Part shown: positions 11,823-25,119 of the stretch, in pieces
Layout of the letters: each line of letters opens with the position of its first letter
Position numbering within the stretch: the stretch's first letter is position 1
Source: Adineta ricciae
Taxonomy: Eukaryota; Rotifera; Eurotatoria; Adinetida; Adinetidae
DNA: 64,000 bases
Reading direction: 5' to 3'
Assembly: GCA_905250025.1 (NCBI GenBank)
Contig: CAJNOJ010000191.1
Span: 62,001 to 126,000 of the forward strand
Position numbers and translations under genes: made by a program
The notes under the pieces: model-generated
The model's input: the letters and a program-made list of their open reading frames with translations, nothing else
Databases searched by the model: none
What the model was told of the DNA's origin: nothing

Positions 11823-13009
11823 GTCAGCCTAAACCCGTCATCGATCTGCGCACTTTCTTTCACGAAACCGATTTCACATTGAAAATTCTATGGGTTCTTT
11901 GCATAAGGGTGGATAATAAGGAGACTTGCAGTCTCTATCGGAGCTTTCCAAGTCAAAAAAACAATTCGCCAGTATGCTAATTGATGTCGTACATCAACAA
12001 AGTTTGTTATAAAAAAGAGGGAGAGACGCGTGTCGATACGTTGAAAGCATTTCTAAGACTTTTCACTTGTTATAAGTTGTATTATTGTTTCGATCGGTAG
12101 TGCCAAGTTGAAGAGTGCTACTTTTATTTTGTAATCAACACATTTTATGCGACAAAACAAACAAAAGATTGAATGAACGAAGCACAAGATGATCGTTTGC
12201 TTAAGATGATGAAGTCGGACTAAATAACTGTTTGATATGATAATAATAATATCAATCAATGGCACAAGTCAGATATTCTTTTTGTTTCCATCGCAATCTC
12301 TTGTTGACTGAATATCCAGATTGTAAAAACGGTAGTACTGTATGATACAACTGCTGATGATTTGAAGAGAGTATCAAATGACCTTCGATACTTGATTGTA
12401 GTTATTTAACGTTATTGTCTCTGGTATGAGTGAAAATCTTCGAGAGATGTCAAGTTAAATTATCACATCATCGGCACCTATTGAATGGTTTGTACGATAG
12501 TCGTTTTACTATCATATTACTTATCTAATATAATGTATTTACTCACTTAAAAATACGAACAGCTGAGGGCTGTTAATTATGAGAGGATGAACTAGATACG
12601 AATAGCATCATTATCTAACTTGTAGCAAAAGATGTACACTTGTGTACGTCATTAGATGGTTAACAACTGGGTCAGAACTCAAGTACTTTTTTCTGTACTG
12701 TGCTTTCGCGAGTTACGAGATGAACATGAACGATTGAATGAGAATTCAGTTGTGTAAATCTATCAAATCTCTTTCGTTTTTTACAAGAACTCACACTTTC
12801 TGACAGTTATACAGAACAGATTCTTTTCTTATATAATGTAGACAAATCGTAGAACACAAAAGGAAAAGAAGAGAGAAAATCAACATCTAACAACAATAGA
12901 ATAATAAACATACGAATTGCAAGAAGAAGAAAAAAAGAAAGATTATCAAGACTAGACAAAAGAGAACAAAAGAATAGAAACAAATAGAAGATTATTTAAC
13001 ATATATGTT
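11823..13009. other. Intergenic between TLX-like receptor and Hox3
   Basis: No exon is supported in 1.2 kb. It should contain the receptor promoter and the Hox3 3' UTR. Confidence 0.5.
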
Positions 13010-14905
13010 CTATGCGAATGGAGGCAAATTTGGACCGGATTGTTGATGATGTACAACAGATGATGTGTCCGAAGTAAAATAATATGAATCGAATGGTACT
13101 GGTGGACGTTCATAGGAAGTTGCTGGTAAATAATTCGTTTTCAAATTATTTCCTACATTGTTCGTATAGTAAGTCGAGGGATTGAATGGAGATGTCGGTG
13201 ATTGTTTGAGACAATAGTTTGCTGACATGTCATACATATCTGTCGGTGGTGTTGTCGTATAATCGATTTGTTGTTGAAATGATTTCGAATAGTTTGATGA
13301 TGGTGATGTTGAAAATGGGACGGACATGGCTGAAGGTGGCGGTGGTTGATAGTATCCATGATGTTGAGCAGGATGATGATGATGGTATGAACGAAGAGCC
13401 AACGATGAATTTAATTCATCTTTGTCTGTTGTTGATGTCGCCAATGGAGAATTGTTCAGGCTAAGCATACAGCCATTGTTATACGACGTTCGGCTTTTCC
13501 CATCTTTTTTATCCTTCATTCGACTAGAAATAACGAGAATGAGACATAAAGAAAAAGGACAAGAATTTGACTTACCGATTTTGGAACCATATCTATAGAG
13601 GTAAAGAAAAGATCGATTAGATTGGAAATAATTGAAGAGCAAAATGTTTCTTACCTTGATCTGCAATGACGCATTCGAGGATTAAAAGAAAATTAAGAAT
13701 TAGATAAAGGAAAACTTCGCATTCTTATCGTTTACCTGTCGTTCAGTTAAACTTAACGTTTGTGCTAATTCAATTCGTCGTGGACGATTCAAATATTTAT
13801 TATAAAGAAATTCTTTTTCAAGTTCAACTAACTGAGCACTTGTATAAGCTGTACGAGCTCGTTTCGATGGTGTTGAATTGCTTTTATCTATAGGAAATAC
13901 AAACGACAATAACTATCTTAACTATAGATCAATGTAAAGGAAGACAAAAAGAAACCTTTTGCAATGACAAGATTCAATGTTCTGTATCCTATTCGCTCGA
14001 TGAGAACGCGTCGGTATTGGATGAATAATGATATGGTCATTTATCATCGTCAATAGAAAGAAATGCGGACGGGCGCGCGCGCGCGCCTGTCAGTAAACGA
14101 AGATGAAAAACATGTATCAGTCGAGACAAACAAATGGTTAGGTTATGAGAAGAACTCGATCTAAATATTCTCTTCATCAAAATACGTGTATGAATTCTAT
14201 TGAGAGTTGTTTTTTGCAAAAACACGAGACACGCGAAGCAAACTAAATATCATCACCTGATGACAATTGGATGAATTAAATCATTTCGTATGCGTGTCGA
14301 ACAAGAGACACCTTTGTATTGCTAGGGTCCATGAATTTTTCTCACCTAGTTTAGCTTGATTTCTAGTAGAAGAAATCGTTGACCCTTGTAGACTTCACAC
14401 CTTTGTTCATTCTCATCTTTACACTCGAATAAGAAGTTGGCCTATCAGCGGAAATCTTACCGGAGGATGACGACGATGACGATGTTGATGTTGTATTATG
14501 TCCTGAATTGTTTTTCGATGTATTCTTATTTTTATTTGTTCCGTGCTTCTTGTCACTCATCCATGGATAGAATTCTTTATGTTGAGGAGTTGACGTTGAT
14601 GTAAAGTCAGTTGGAGGCGACGATGACGAGGAATTCTTTGTTGAGTTCGGCCGCGATTTCTGTGTCGAAGTCGGAACAGTCTGTAGCGTTGTGCCCGCTG
14701 GCACTGGGCTCAGTTTGGCTTCGATTGGCGCTTGATTAGTTCCATTACAGTTAATGCGATTGGTATTATTGATGATTAAGTTGACATTTGTATAGGAAGT
14801 TGCGGGTGTATTCATATAATAGTCAAGCTGTTGTTGTTGCTGTTGATGATGATGATGATGTGTGTCCCATGGCATCGGTTGCAGTTGGTGTTCGTTTTTT
14901 ACCAT
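13010..14905 (-). CDS. Hox3: Hox3 homeodomain transcription factor
   Basis: Hox3 is a sequence-specific DNA-binding patterning factor. The model has five coding exons: 14905-14461, 13887-13736, 13660-13655, 13592-13576 and 13523-13010. Phases agree throughout (377 aa). Exon 1 holds His/Gln runs, Ser/Thr-rich linkers and the PBX-binding hexapeptide in [11 protein letters not shown]. The homeodomain begins [20 protein letters not shown], the Hox3-class signature, and ends QIKIWFQNRRMKDKKD. The C-terminus is rich in Tyr, Pro, Ser and His. The homeobox is cut between residues 44/45, between 46/47 and within codon 52, creating a 6-nt exon (ATCAAG, Ile-Lys) and a 17-nt exon. Exon 1 could alternatively end at a second donor, also phase 1, about 50 nt downstream (AAAG|GTGTGA); GTAAGA at 14460 is stronger. 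No other Hox gene lies in the window. Confidence 0.92.
14073..14087. repeat. (GC)n dinucleotide run in Hox3 intron 1
   Basis: An alternating GC tract of about seven units lies inside the 573-bp first intron of Hox3. It is conspicuous in AT-rich surroundings and is the sequence type that can adopt Z-DNA. Confidence 0.8.
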
Positions 14906-17900
14906 TATTTAACCAAGGTAAAGAAAAAAAAGCAGAATTCAAAATAAAGATATACGTAGTTTGCTTTTTCTAAATATCGCTAATCGTAATTATGAATTTG
15001 ACAAATAACTTGTTCGATAGTAATTGAAATAATAGTAATTTAAGTGTATCTATCGAAATTTTGTTAATGGAATGTAATGTCGGCAATTAATTATGAATAG
15101 GAGAAGAAACGATTTTTTTCCCTTTTGCAATAAAAAGAATATATATTCGATCTAATGGACGAGTAACTTTCTTTTTCTCTTCTCTCTCTCTCTCTTTCTT
15201 ATATTTCTATGCATAATCGATTCTCATTCGAGAAAAATAGAAGACATTTTTCGACCAATCAGAGTCGAGAGAACATCAAAAGAAAAAAAAGCGCGAGGTG
15301 ATATGTCGGCCCATTTTTTTCTCCTTTTTTTTAATGATCAACTTTCAAGTTTGTTTGTATCAATCGACCAAGAAGAGAAGAGAGAAAGAAAAAAGTAATC
15401 ATATATGAAAAAAAATCTGTAAATGATACAATTATATAAAAAATACATTTTTTGAAAAATCTTTTTCGTTTTATTTTTTGTCTACCTTGTTCTCATGGTC
15501 TAGAGGTAATATTGATTGACGAGGAGGGTGTTTCTAACTTGCCAGATTTGATTTATGGCATTTAAAAGCCTATTGCTTGCCTTTTTTTGTACATTACCTG
15601 TTCGCAAAGAAAGATATAATTACCTTCTCTCGTTTTCACCCAGCAAAGGCTACGCATGATCAAAATGCATTTATTATCGTTGACAGAAGTTATTATTGCC
15701 GTTTTCTCGATATCATACTGTGCGCAAGACAAGAGAGAAGGGAAGCTTTATAAAGACAATAGTAAACGCCTTCGCTCGATTTCAATCCGCACTCTTGCGA
15801 TTGCAACACAAGACGTGATGTGTTCATTTTGATTGTAATGCAAATTAACAATAGCAATTGAGTTGATTGAATTATTTAGTTTTGATCTTTTCACACGATT
15901 TAAGAAGGATATTAAAACGCGAAACATCTCTTTTCTTGCTCTTATATTGGTTAATATAATGATGACAAGACGGAAGTGATGAAAGATTTTGATAGACGCA
16001 CATAGACAGATATTCTCAGTAAGAACAAGGTGGTACACATTATTCATTTGTCAGAAGAAGATGAATGATACTGAGCTTGTTAGAGATAAATCAGATAAAA
16101 CTTTCTTGCTATGACTTCTGTCTTTGTTTATTCAGGTTCACGTCGTTCTATGTTTGGACGTGACGGACATCCGGGTGATGTCAGTTGGGGATGAATTCTT
16201 AAAGTTGAAGATCGTGTTCACCTTTGAGCTTTACTTGCATTCGATTGGTCATCAAATGTATCGTCTAGTAGATGTAAAACTACAAAACAATGATCTCTTT
16301 ACAAGAGTGATCGAGCGGCACATGAATGCAGTAAAAGAATCTTGCAATGTTTGCTTGTTGAATATGATCACTATTCTTGTCAATTGTGTCGGCATAGGGG
16401 TCCCGCCTTTGCTCAATGAGCCATACGATGTTGTGAAGTCAACTTTTTCACGAACAAATAATAACACCTGAAGAAGAAGAGAAAGATCACATCTTCTCTG
16501 CAAGTATAGACACATACTTGACTCACTTTCTTTCTCTCTTCTGACAATTGCGAGCGGTGTAATGTTGACGTAACACAATTATATATGTATATACGTGCAC
16601 ACACATCCCGCTAAGAAACGAACTTAGAGGAGATGCCGCCTGTCAATCGATCACCGAGTAGAAGAAAATTGAAATCGCCAGTAGGCAATTATTTGATCTC
16701 GAAGAGTAACTGATCAAATCGAAAGATTTTTCTTTTTTTGGTTGGCAATTCTTAATCATCACTATCTTTAACACCGATGCAACACATAACTTTTCTGTTT
16801 ATGTCGGCAATCAATGCAATGTTTTCTTTTCTACGAAAATATGTAAAATTAAAATTAAATCGAATTAACATTATTGATGTTCGTCCTTTTTAACTCAATG
16901 TGTTACATTTCGACTCAATTGAGTGTAAGATTGAACAAGGTGTGTGTATGCTTCTGTGCATCTGGTTGTCGGTCGACAGTCGAGAATAGACAAAATGAAA
17001 AATGATCTTTTAATGAGGCGAACATACAATTCTTGAATTCTTATTTTGAATGAATTGAGAAAGAAGGAAAAATTCCGATAGATATACACACGCGTATAAA
17101 TATTTATCGAGACTTCGACGATGACAACGTAAGTCATTATCATTTTCTCACTTATGTTCGGAAGCAGCATGCTCATCGATCATTTCTTGGTATCTGTCGG
17201 TTCGAACAGCAGTATCTCTTCTTTTCGAGAAACCGATTAAAAGAACATAAGACGAATCGAGTTCGAAAATGAAAATATGTTAAGTCGAAGGAAAGGTGTG
17301 TACATGTGAAGACTATTAGAAGACAAGAAGGAAAAAGATAAAAGGTAAAGGTGATCTCAAGAGAGGCTATTAATCAAATCGACCTGTATATTGTATGGTT
17401 GGAAGACGTTGTCATTCAACGAAATGTATTGGCGGGACGTATGTAAAAGAGACATCAAATAAATGAATAGATATATCGATAAGTACTCAATTATGAATGT
17501 ATTTTGAAGAGGGGAAATTGTATAAAGCAAAGAGAAAACATGAGTGTTCCAGTAACATGAAAGACTTTCCAAATGAAATTTCATTCATCATCCAAACATT
17601 TACATGGCAAGTCAAGGTGTAGACATATTTACATAAATCCAGATATTAAAAGTCATTCAGACCTGAATAAAAGAATATAAACATTAGCACCGAAAAACGA
17701 ACTATCATATTTCTTCATTATTTGCCTATAAAACCCTTTTTTTCCATCCATTAATGTATTCTATTGAAAGAAATAAGTCATCAAGTATGTACTTTTGACT
17801 GGTGTGACTCAATTTCGCGAATGGAAAATGAAATATTATGTTTTATTATTTAAAATTCATTAGATATTTCCTGTAAAAATGCGTTTGTTCGATTTCCAGA

Positions 17901-20781
17901 CACTCGCATCAGGACTATTAGTCTGCCTAATGAAAAATTCACTATTATTTCAGTTGATAAACATAGTTAATTGTCCAATAATGATATCATTCATCATAGA
18001 TAGAAATCCAACCGCAGAAAAATTCCGTCGGGTTCTACAGAGGTTTTCAACAAGAACTTTTCTTTGAAAAGAATCACATTATTTTATAATATTTGCATTT
18101 ATAAAAAGTCACACTCGACTTTTTTCTCTCCCTTTCTTTATTTTAATAAACAGTAAATATTAATAACAATTTCTCTTTTCATGTTTTCTTCTTTTTTTTT
18201 TGATTAATATTTTATTCTGAAGGAAAAGATAAAGCATTGTACGAGACACTCACGGCTCGTGCAACAACAAAAGCAAAATTAACAATGAACGGCCTACTTT
18301 CTACTCTTTTCAAATACTATTTAACGAATGAATAACTTTTCGATGGAATCCGTACAGAAAGAGAACTAACATGACACTTTTGCCTCCATTAGCAATTATG
18401 TCATGACATAAATCATTTCGAGCTTATTAGTTAGTCTTATAAACATCAGGCATGGCCAGAAGTGTCATTGGTAACATTGATCTATGTTTTGCTTGAAAAC
18501 ACCATTCAAAATCATTAATTTCCTTTGATCAATGCTGAAAATAAAGTTGCAGCAGATTGTAAAATTTACTTGAGATCAACACGAGTGAGCAAGAGGAACA
18601 CAACAGAATAGTCTTGACGTTATTTGCATGAGTATCATTGTGCAAGCTGCTACGATAGAATTGGACGCTCTGACAAAGCGTGTCAAGGCCAGCTGTTAGG
18701 AAAGCGGTTACATAAACGATGCAACGCGTACTTTTCCAGGAAAGAAGAAGAAATAATAATCAAAATAAATATAATAATATCTGAATAGTGTTTATTTGTA
18801 TGGAGCAAGATGCTAGTTTCGAAGATATCGTGCAGAAGTGTAGAATTCTTTCGTTCTTCTTTATACATCTCTTGAGATAATTAATAATTCATCGGATTAT
18901 CTAGAGCCAATATCGTCTGCGAATAAAAGAAAACACCATGTTACAATTATTCATGTAGAACAGATAGTATAACGTAACTATTGATGAGAAAAGATTGAGT
19001 AACGCGGTTCGGATTATGCTACTGGATGCATGAAGAAAAGCATTTAGTTATGTGAGTGTTACTGGAAGGAAGTAATCGTTCGGTAGTGGAGAACGAGCAG
19101 CTGCAGCAGCAGTGATTTTTGAATTACCAAATTCGAAAATTCTTGTTTTGTTAGTTTAATCTTCGTCGGACAGTGAAGGAGGTAAATGAAATCTTGACGA
19201 ATACTTCTGTTTATACGCGGTAAAAAATAATACATCGATTGTTTCTCCTATGTTCAGAATGAAAGATTGCAATGTCATCGAGAAAGAGTTTATTTACTGT
19301 TCTATTCAAACAGAGAATTATTATTAAATAAATTAAGATTCTCTGTTTGAAACAATGCCATTTTTTCCCGTTCTTTCTGTTTTTTTTTTGGGTACTTGAA
19401 CATGCTGGTAGAATATGCTTATATACAAAGTTTTCTTTATATCGTGTTCTCGGCAAGTAGGAGAGAACCGACAAATTGCACAAGAATACATCATGGATTC
19501 TTTTTGCTTTTTTCCTCTCCGTTCTGCAATTTACTGCATTCTACCACGATTCTTTTCCCCTTTGTGTATGCGTGTATGTATATGAAGAAAAACTCGGTGT
19601 AATCACTAAGTTTAGCTAGTCAAGTGACTTTCTCAGGTGTGAAACAGAAGAGAATCGAGTGAACCTTATCTCCTTGTTTCTTTGCTATTTGAATATAAGA
19701 TGATTTTCTCAATAAAGTAAATACCATCGAAAAAGTTCGTCGTGAGATGTTCTGCCTATTGATGACATTGAGAACGCGCATGGAGTATTTGCATGAGTTG
19801 TTAAAGTTTGATGAGATAGATATTCCTTTTGCAATTCTTTCCTTTATTCTAACAACTTTTCGATTACAATCGTCATCAGAGTAAAAATAAGAGAGAGCGA
19901 AGCTATTTTCTCGTTTTCCATTAGCACTTCTCTATTTAAGGCAAGCAGAATGCAAGTCACAGATATGGCATAAGGCATACACGCGCATCATTTTTCTTCA
20001 TGAGTACTTTTTTATTATCTCGAAAGGTAATTTACTTCTGTCGTTGTCTAATCTTTTTCCATTCACACTATGCTACATTAGTTTGAGGAAACTGTCTTGC
20101 TAATCGAATCGACTTGTCTTCTCTTTCGATTGTCATTGCTTGAATTTGAAGTCGAATCAATTCACTAGATTATTGGATTAATTAGTCAGACTGATGAGTT
20201 CTTTGTCTCTCGTACAAGATCTTTTGTTTGTTTGTTCGCAAATGAATGACTGTATTTCAAAGACAAACTATTTTGTTTTACCATTCCATTCGACAATCTG
20301 GCATTACGTTTGTCTGTGTAGTCAAGTGAAATAAGCAGACATTTTTCAATTTTACATATGGAATCAGTTGTATTCATTTGTTTTAGATTATCATACTAAA
20401 AAAAAACCAGACGAAGAACAAAATCAATTTGAAAGTAAGAAAAAAAAAGAGAAAGAAATGTTTTCTTTTCTCAGACAAATAGTATTAATAATCATGACTA
20501 CCCGCTGATCTTCGACTATTACATGGAGTGCATACTAATTTGTAGATGCTTGCGAAAATAATATGCATCACGTTAGCAACGAAGAAGAGAAAAGCCCCGG
20601 ATTCTATTCTCTTCTCTTATTGAATAGCTAGAGAAACAAATGGTTTGATTTGACTTGCCAAATAAATAAGAAAATCTGCTAATTTTCATCTGTTGTTTTG
20701 TTAATGCAATAGGATTAGATGTCATCTGACGACTAATTCTATCCTCTTTTCTTCGTTTTAGATGATTACAAACTACTAACC
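14906..20781. other. 5.9-kb gene desert upstream of Hox3 and NKCC
   Basis: No exon with supporting homology was found in the longest gene-free stretch of the window. It separates the divergent starts of Hox3 (minus) and the NKCC gene (plus), so it should hold regulatory DNA for both. Short open frames (16124-16471 plus, 17879-18067 plus) lack recognisable domains. A pyrimidine-rich CT run lies near 15180-15200. A splice acceptor (AG 20760-20761) immediately precedes the NKCC coding start. Confidence 0.55.
20762..20781 (+). promoter_or_regulatory. 20-nt 5' leader with a five-codon upstream ORF
   Basis: After the acceptor-like AG at 20760-20761 the presumed leader begins with ATG ATT ACA AAC TAC TAA, a five-codon upstream frame ending just before the NKCC start at 20782. 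It could dampen translation or be skipped as too close to the cap. Its existence depends on the acceptor being used. Confidence 0.35.
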
Positions 20782-23700
20782 ATGTCCGATGCAAATCATT
20801 TTCAAAATGAGATTACGACAAGTACAAATAATAACGATGCGAATGCGGGAATGGGTCGGTCAGTTAGTAGTGCTCGTTTTCAAATAGCGAAAGTATCAGA
20901 TAACGACGCAAGTGGACAGGAATCCTTAGGAAAAGCCACGAGTATTCCAAGTAGTACGTTTCGAAGAACATTCTTACATAGCATGTATCATTCTTCTCTC
21001 TATTTTGTCAGGTTTATCGTCAGCTGTCCAACCATCAGCAGTTCCAAATCATAAGAAAATCAAAATTTTAATCGGTGCCGACGATGATAGTGAATACAGT
21101 AGCACAACATCTGGTTTACTTCAACCACAGATCAACATTACTTTCAGCACTCCGCCAATTGACGATCACCAGAAAGAGCCATGTGCTTATGATACTATTG
21201 ATGCATTACCTCACATTGATCATTATCGTAATCTATTTTCGATCACATCGCCTGAATCAAAAACGCGACCAACGCTCGAAGCTTTACATGAAACAACGAA
21301 TAATTCATCAAAACTTCGACTAGGATCGACGATTGATCTGAATAGTGAGATGGTGAGTACATTGATGCCACAAATGGATCAACCATCACAAATGGATAAC
21401 AAACCAAAAATTGAAGTTGTTAAATTTGGTTGGATCGTTGGTGTTCTTGTAAGTTCTCATCGATTTCAAAACTCATGATGAATGAAGTTTCTCTTTTAGA
21501 TTCGCTGCGTATTGAATATATTCGGTGTTATGCTCTTTCTTCGTTTATCATGGGTTACTGGCCAGGCTGGTATCGGACTGGCGTGCGTTATTGTTATCGT
21601 TTCTACGGCAGTTACAGTTATAACAGCTATTTCAATGAGTGCTATTTGTACAAATGGCGAAGTGAAAGGCGGCGGAACGTATTATCTCATATCACGTAGT
21701 CTTGGACCTGAATTTGGTGGTGCTATTGGTTTAATCTTTTCATTTGCTAGTAAGGAAGATAGATGATCAGTCATTCTCGAAAGGAATATTCTTTCTAGAT
21801 GCAGTAGCTGCTGCAATGTATGCAATTGGTTTTGCAGAAACTGTTCGTGATATTCTCAAAGTAAGATCGACATCGAAAAAACTAAAGCTTCGAGTAATAT
21901 TGAATGTTTTTTTTCCTAGGAAAACAATGTGAAAATGTTCGGTATTATTATCGAAGGTGATTCTGTTAATGTCGTTCGAATCATTGGTAGGAAAAGTTTC
22001 TTTGATCAAGCAGTTTTTCAGACATATTCACATCGACATTTAGGTGTTATTACAATGACAGTTGTACTATGCATTGCGTTAATTGGTATGCGGGGTGAAA
22101 CTGTAGTACAAATCACATTATTAATAACACTATCAGCATCTTTATTAAACTTTTTCATTGGATCTGTTTTACCACCGACAGCTTATAAACGACGACATGG
22201 CTTTGAAGGATATTCATGTAGGTGATTTGCAAAGTTCAGGGAGAAAGGAAAGTTCACTCGAATGTTTCTAGGGAAAATCATTAAAGAAAATTTTGGACCT
22301 AACTTTACAAATGGTGAAACATTCCAAAATGTTTTTGGAGTCTTTTTTCCTTCAGTTACTGGCATTCTCGCTGGAGCAAATATATCTGGCAATTTAAAAG
22401 TAAGTGATGCAGTTTTACAAAATCTGTATTCTAATTTTTATTCATCTTAGAATCCATCCAAAGCTATTCCACTCGGGACAAATGTTGCCATAGGTTTTAC
22501 TTCGATCGTTTATCTCACTTTTTGTATTGTCTCGGGTTGTACAACCAGACGAGATGTTAATTGTAAGATATTCAGATTTATTTGAAAGACATGCAAACGA
22601 ATTGAATCGTTTTAGTACCTTTCTATGAACGAAAAAATGGTAGTATGATACAAATAGTCAACTGTAGTTTAGTTTCTGATGATAAAAACTGTAAATCAGG
22701 TTTAATTTACAATTATCAAACAATGAGAATGATCTCAGCCTATGGCCCAATCATCATCGGTGAGTAACAATGACTTTATTGTATAGAAATGTTGGAATTC
22801 TTCTTCCAGCTGGCATCTTCGCTGCGACATTATCGAGTGCGTTAGGTAAAATTCTAATTGTTTGTTTTCAATCGTTTGGAGACGAAGTTGTTTGTTCTCT
22901 AGCGAGTCTTGTTGGTGCTCCGAAGGTATTTCAAGCTGTATGTCGTGATATGATCTTTCCTCGATTGAAATATTTTTCTGTCGGGAATGGTAAAACGGAT
23001 GAACCGCATCGCGCTTATTTCTTAACATATTTCATCGCTCTTCTATTTACGGCTATTGGTAGGTGAAGAATTGAAATAAAATGGGATTTTTCTACTTTAT
23101 CGTTGATTTGATTTCAGGTGAATTGAATGTTATTGCACCGATTATCTCTAATTTCTTTCTTATGACGTATGCACTTGTTAACTATTCGTGTTTTGATGCA
23201 TCGTTGGCTACAGCGAGCGGTTGGAGACCTGCTTTTCGATATTATAACAAGTGGCTAGCATTGACTGGTGCATTGTTATGTATTGCAGTAATGTTTATCA
23301 TCAACTGGTAAGAAACGAGAGGAGAATGGAAAAAGTTTCTATGTTTGATTTCACGTAGGTGGGCAGCATTGATAACATTAGTGATTAGCAGTGGTATATT
23401 TCTCTATGTTCGAACAACGAAACCTGGTGAGTGAGGCAAAGTTTGATTTCTGCTTGAATAGTCGATATAAAAATATGTTCTGTTAGAAATTAACTGGGGA
23501 TCCTCGGTACAAGCTCATACTTATCGTCGAGCGTTGGATGCGACATTGAAATTGAGAAGTGTGCAAGAACATGTGAAGAATTTTCGACCACAAATATTAG
23601 TATTAACCGGAAATCCTATTTGTCGACCGGCGTTAGTTGATCTAGGAACATCGGTAACTCACGGTCATAGTTTAATGATTTGTGGAAATGTTGTTTTGGT

Positions 23701-25119
23701 AAGGAAAAGAATCAAACTTAGTACTTCGTTCTTCAATGTATTTTCATGAGTGTTTAGAATGATCCATCAGTGAATATTAAATTATATGATCAAAGAGAAC
23801 ACGGAGAAGCTTGGTTAAAAAAACGAAATTCCAAAGCTTTCTATCAACCTATTGTTGCCTCGACTCTCCGACAGGGAACCATGGCATTATTACAGGTAAG
23901 GTTCTAAAAATATTCCTATATTTATGTTTACTCCATGTGTGAATGCTGACATAAGCTACATAAATGTCATTATTTCTTACACTTACAAATTCTCAATTGT
24001 TCTAAAATATTAAGTATTTCAATCAGAAAGCCTCTAAAGATTTTCTCTAGAGTATAGAAGTAGTTATTAATTAATTCCTATTTCTCCATCATCTAGTGCG
24101 TCGGCGTAGGTAAGATGCGACCCAATGTCGTTTTCCTTGGTTTCAAAAATGATTGGACGACAATACCTGAAGCAACTATCGACTATTTCAATATCATTCA
24201 TGATGCATTGGATCTGAAATATGCCGTAGGAATTCTTCGTCTTCAAACAGGACTTGATTTTAGTGATTTTTTTGGACCTGGTAAATATAAAAAATTCGGT
24301 CAAACTTCGATTGTCTTTTCTTTCTTCATAGATCTGCCCGGAGATCCCGATGACGATGACGATAGTGACGATGAAGATAAAAACGACGAAATCATCTCAT
24401 CGAGCGCTTTACGAAGTGGTGCACGTTCAGCAACGCCGCATCAAACCGATGTGTTGATGTTAAAAAATACGATCTTAAATAAAGGTGCTCTAGTAACTAT
24501 GAATGTATTCCATCCTAAACATTCATCCACGACGATTATCGATGTTTGGTGGCTATTCGATGATGGTGGTTTAACATTATTGTTACCTTATCTCTTACGA
24601 CGACGAAAGCGTTGGCGTAATTGTCGATTTCGTATATTTTCATGTATTTCAGGTGAAAAAGCTGAAGCTGAAAAACAACATCTATCGATGGCATCATTAT
24701 TAGCTAAATTTCGAATCAATTACTCGGATTTACACGTTCTCCATGGATTGAATAAGTCACCCAACGAAGCTGAATGCGAGAGATTCCAACAAACTTTGAA
24801 AACTTGGAATCAAAAAAATGAGAATTATCTCATCACTGATCGAGAATACGAAGCTAACAAAGATAAAATCAAACGTGGTCTAAAATTACACGAATATCTC
24901 TTAGAACATAGTTCCAAATCGACTCTCATCGTTGTGTAAGTTATCGAAAATTTCTCGAATGAAATTACCCTTGACTTTTTTAGTACATTGCCCATTCCAC
25001 GTAAACAATCGATCTCTGCTGGACTGTATCTTGCTTATTTAGATGCAATTAGTTATAACATGCCACCCATCTTGTTCTTACGTGGTAATCAAAAGAATGT
25101 TCTTACGTATTATTCATAG
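20782..25119 (+). CDS. SLC12A2: Na-K-Cl cotransporter, SLC12A1/A2 (NKCC) type
   Basis: This plasma-membrane protein carries chloride with sodium and potassium. Eighteen exons join in consistent phase (20782-20953, 21012-21448, 21500-21749, 21799-21860, 21920-21986, 22044-22217, 22272-22399, 22451-22562, 22616-22759, 22810-22845, 22903-23058, 23118-23307, 23359-23426, 23487-23698, 23758-23895, 24097-24280, 24332-24935, 24984-25119), giving 1,089 aa, the usual length. The N-terminus has RFQI (about residues 32-35), an RFx(V/I) docking site for SPAK/OSR1 kinases, and the regulatory stretch HIDHYRN...RPTLEALHE. The membrane domain is typical: [40 protein letters not shown] and [13 protein letters not shown]. 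The tail ends [16 protein letters not shown]. An acidic run ([13 protein letters not shown]) follows exon 16. The 51-bp intron 24281-24331 is stop-free and divisible by three, so it may be retained. NKCC fits better than KCC. Confidence 0.93.

Noticed and set aside
15497-15515. tRNA-like A-box (TGGTCTAGAGG)
   Set aside because: No B-box or foldable acceptor stem within the expected distance.
16124-16471. 115-codon open frame in the Hox3-NKCC desert
   Set aside because: No recognisable domain, an overlapping antisense frame of similar length, and no supporting splice or start context.
17879-18067. 62-codon hydrophobic frame, vaguely receptor-like
   Set aside because: Too short, and no flanking exons with related sequence.
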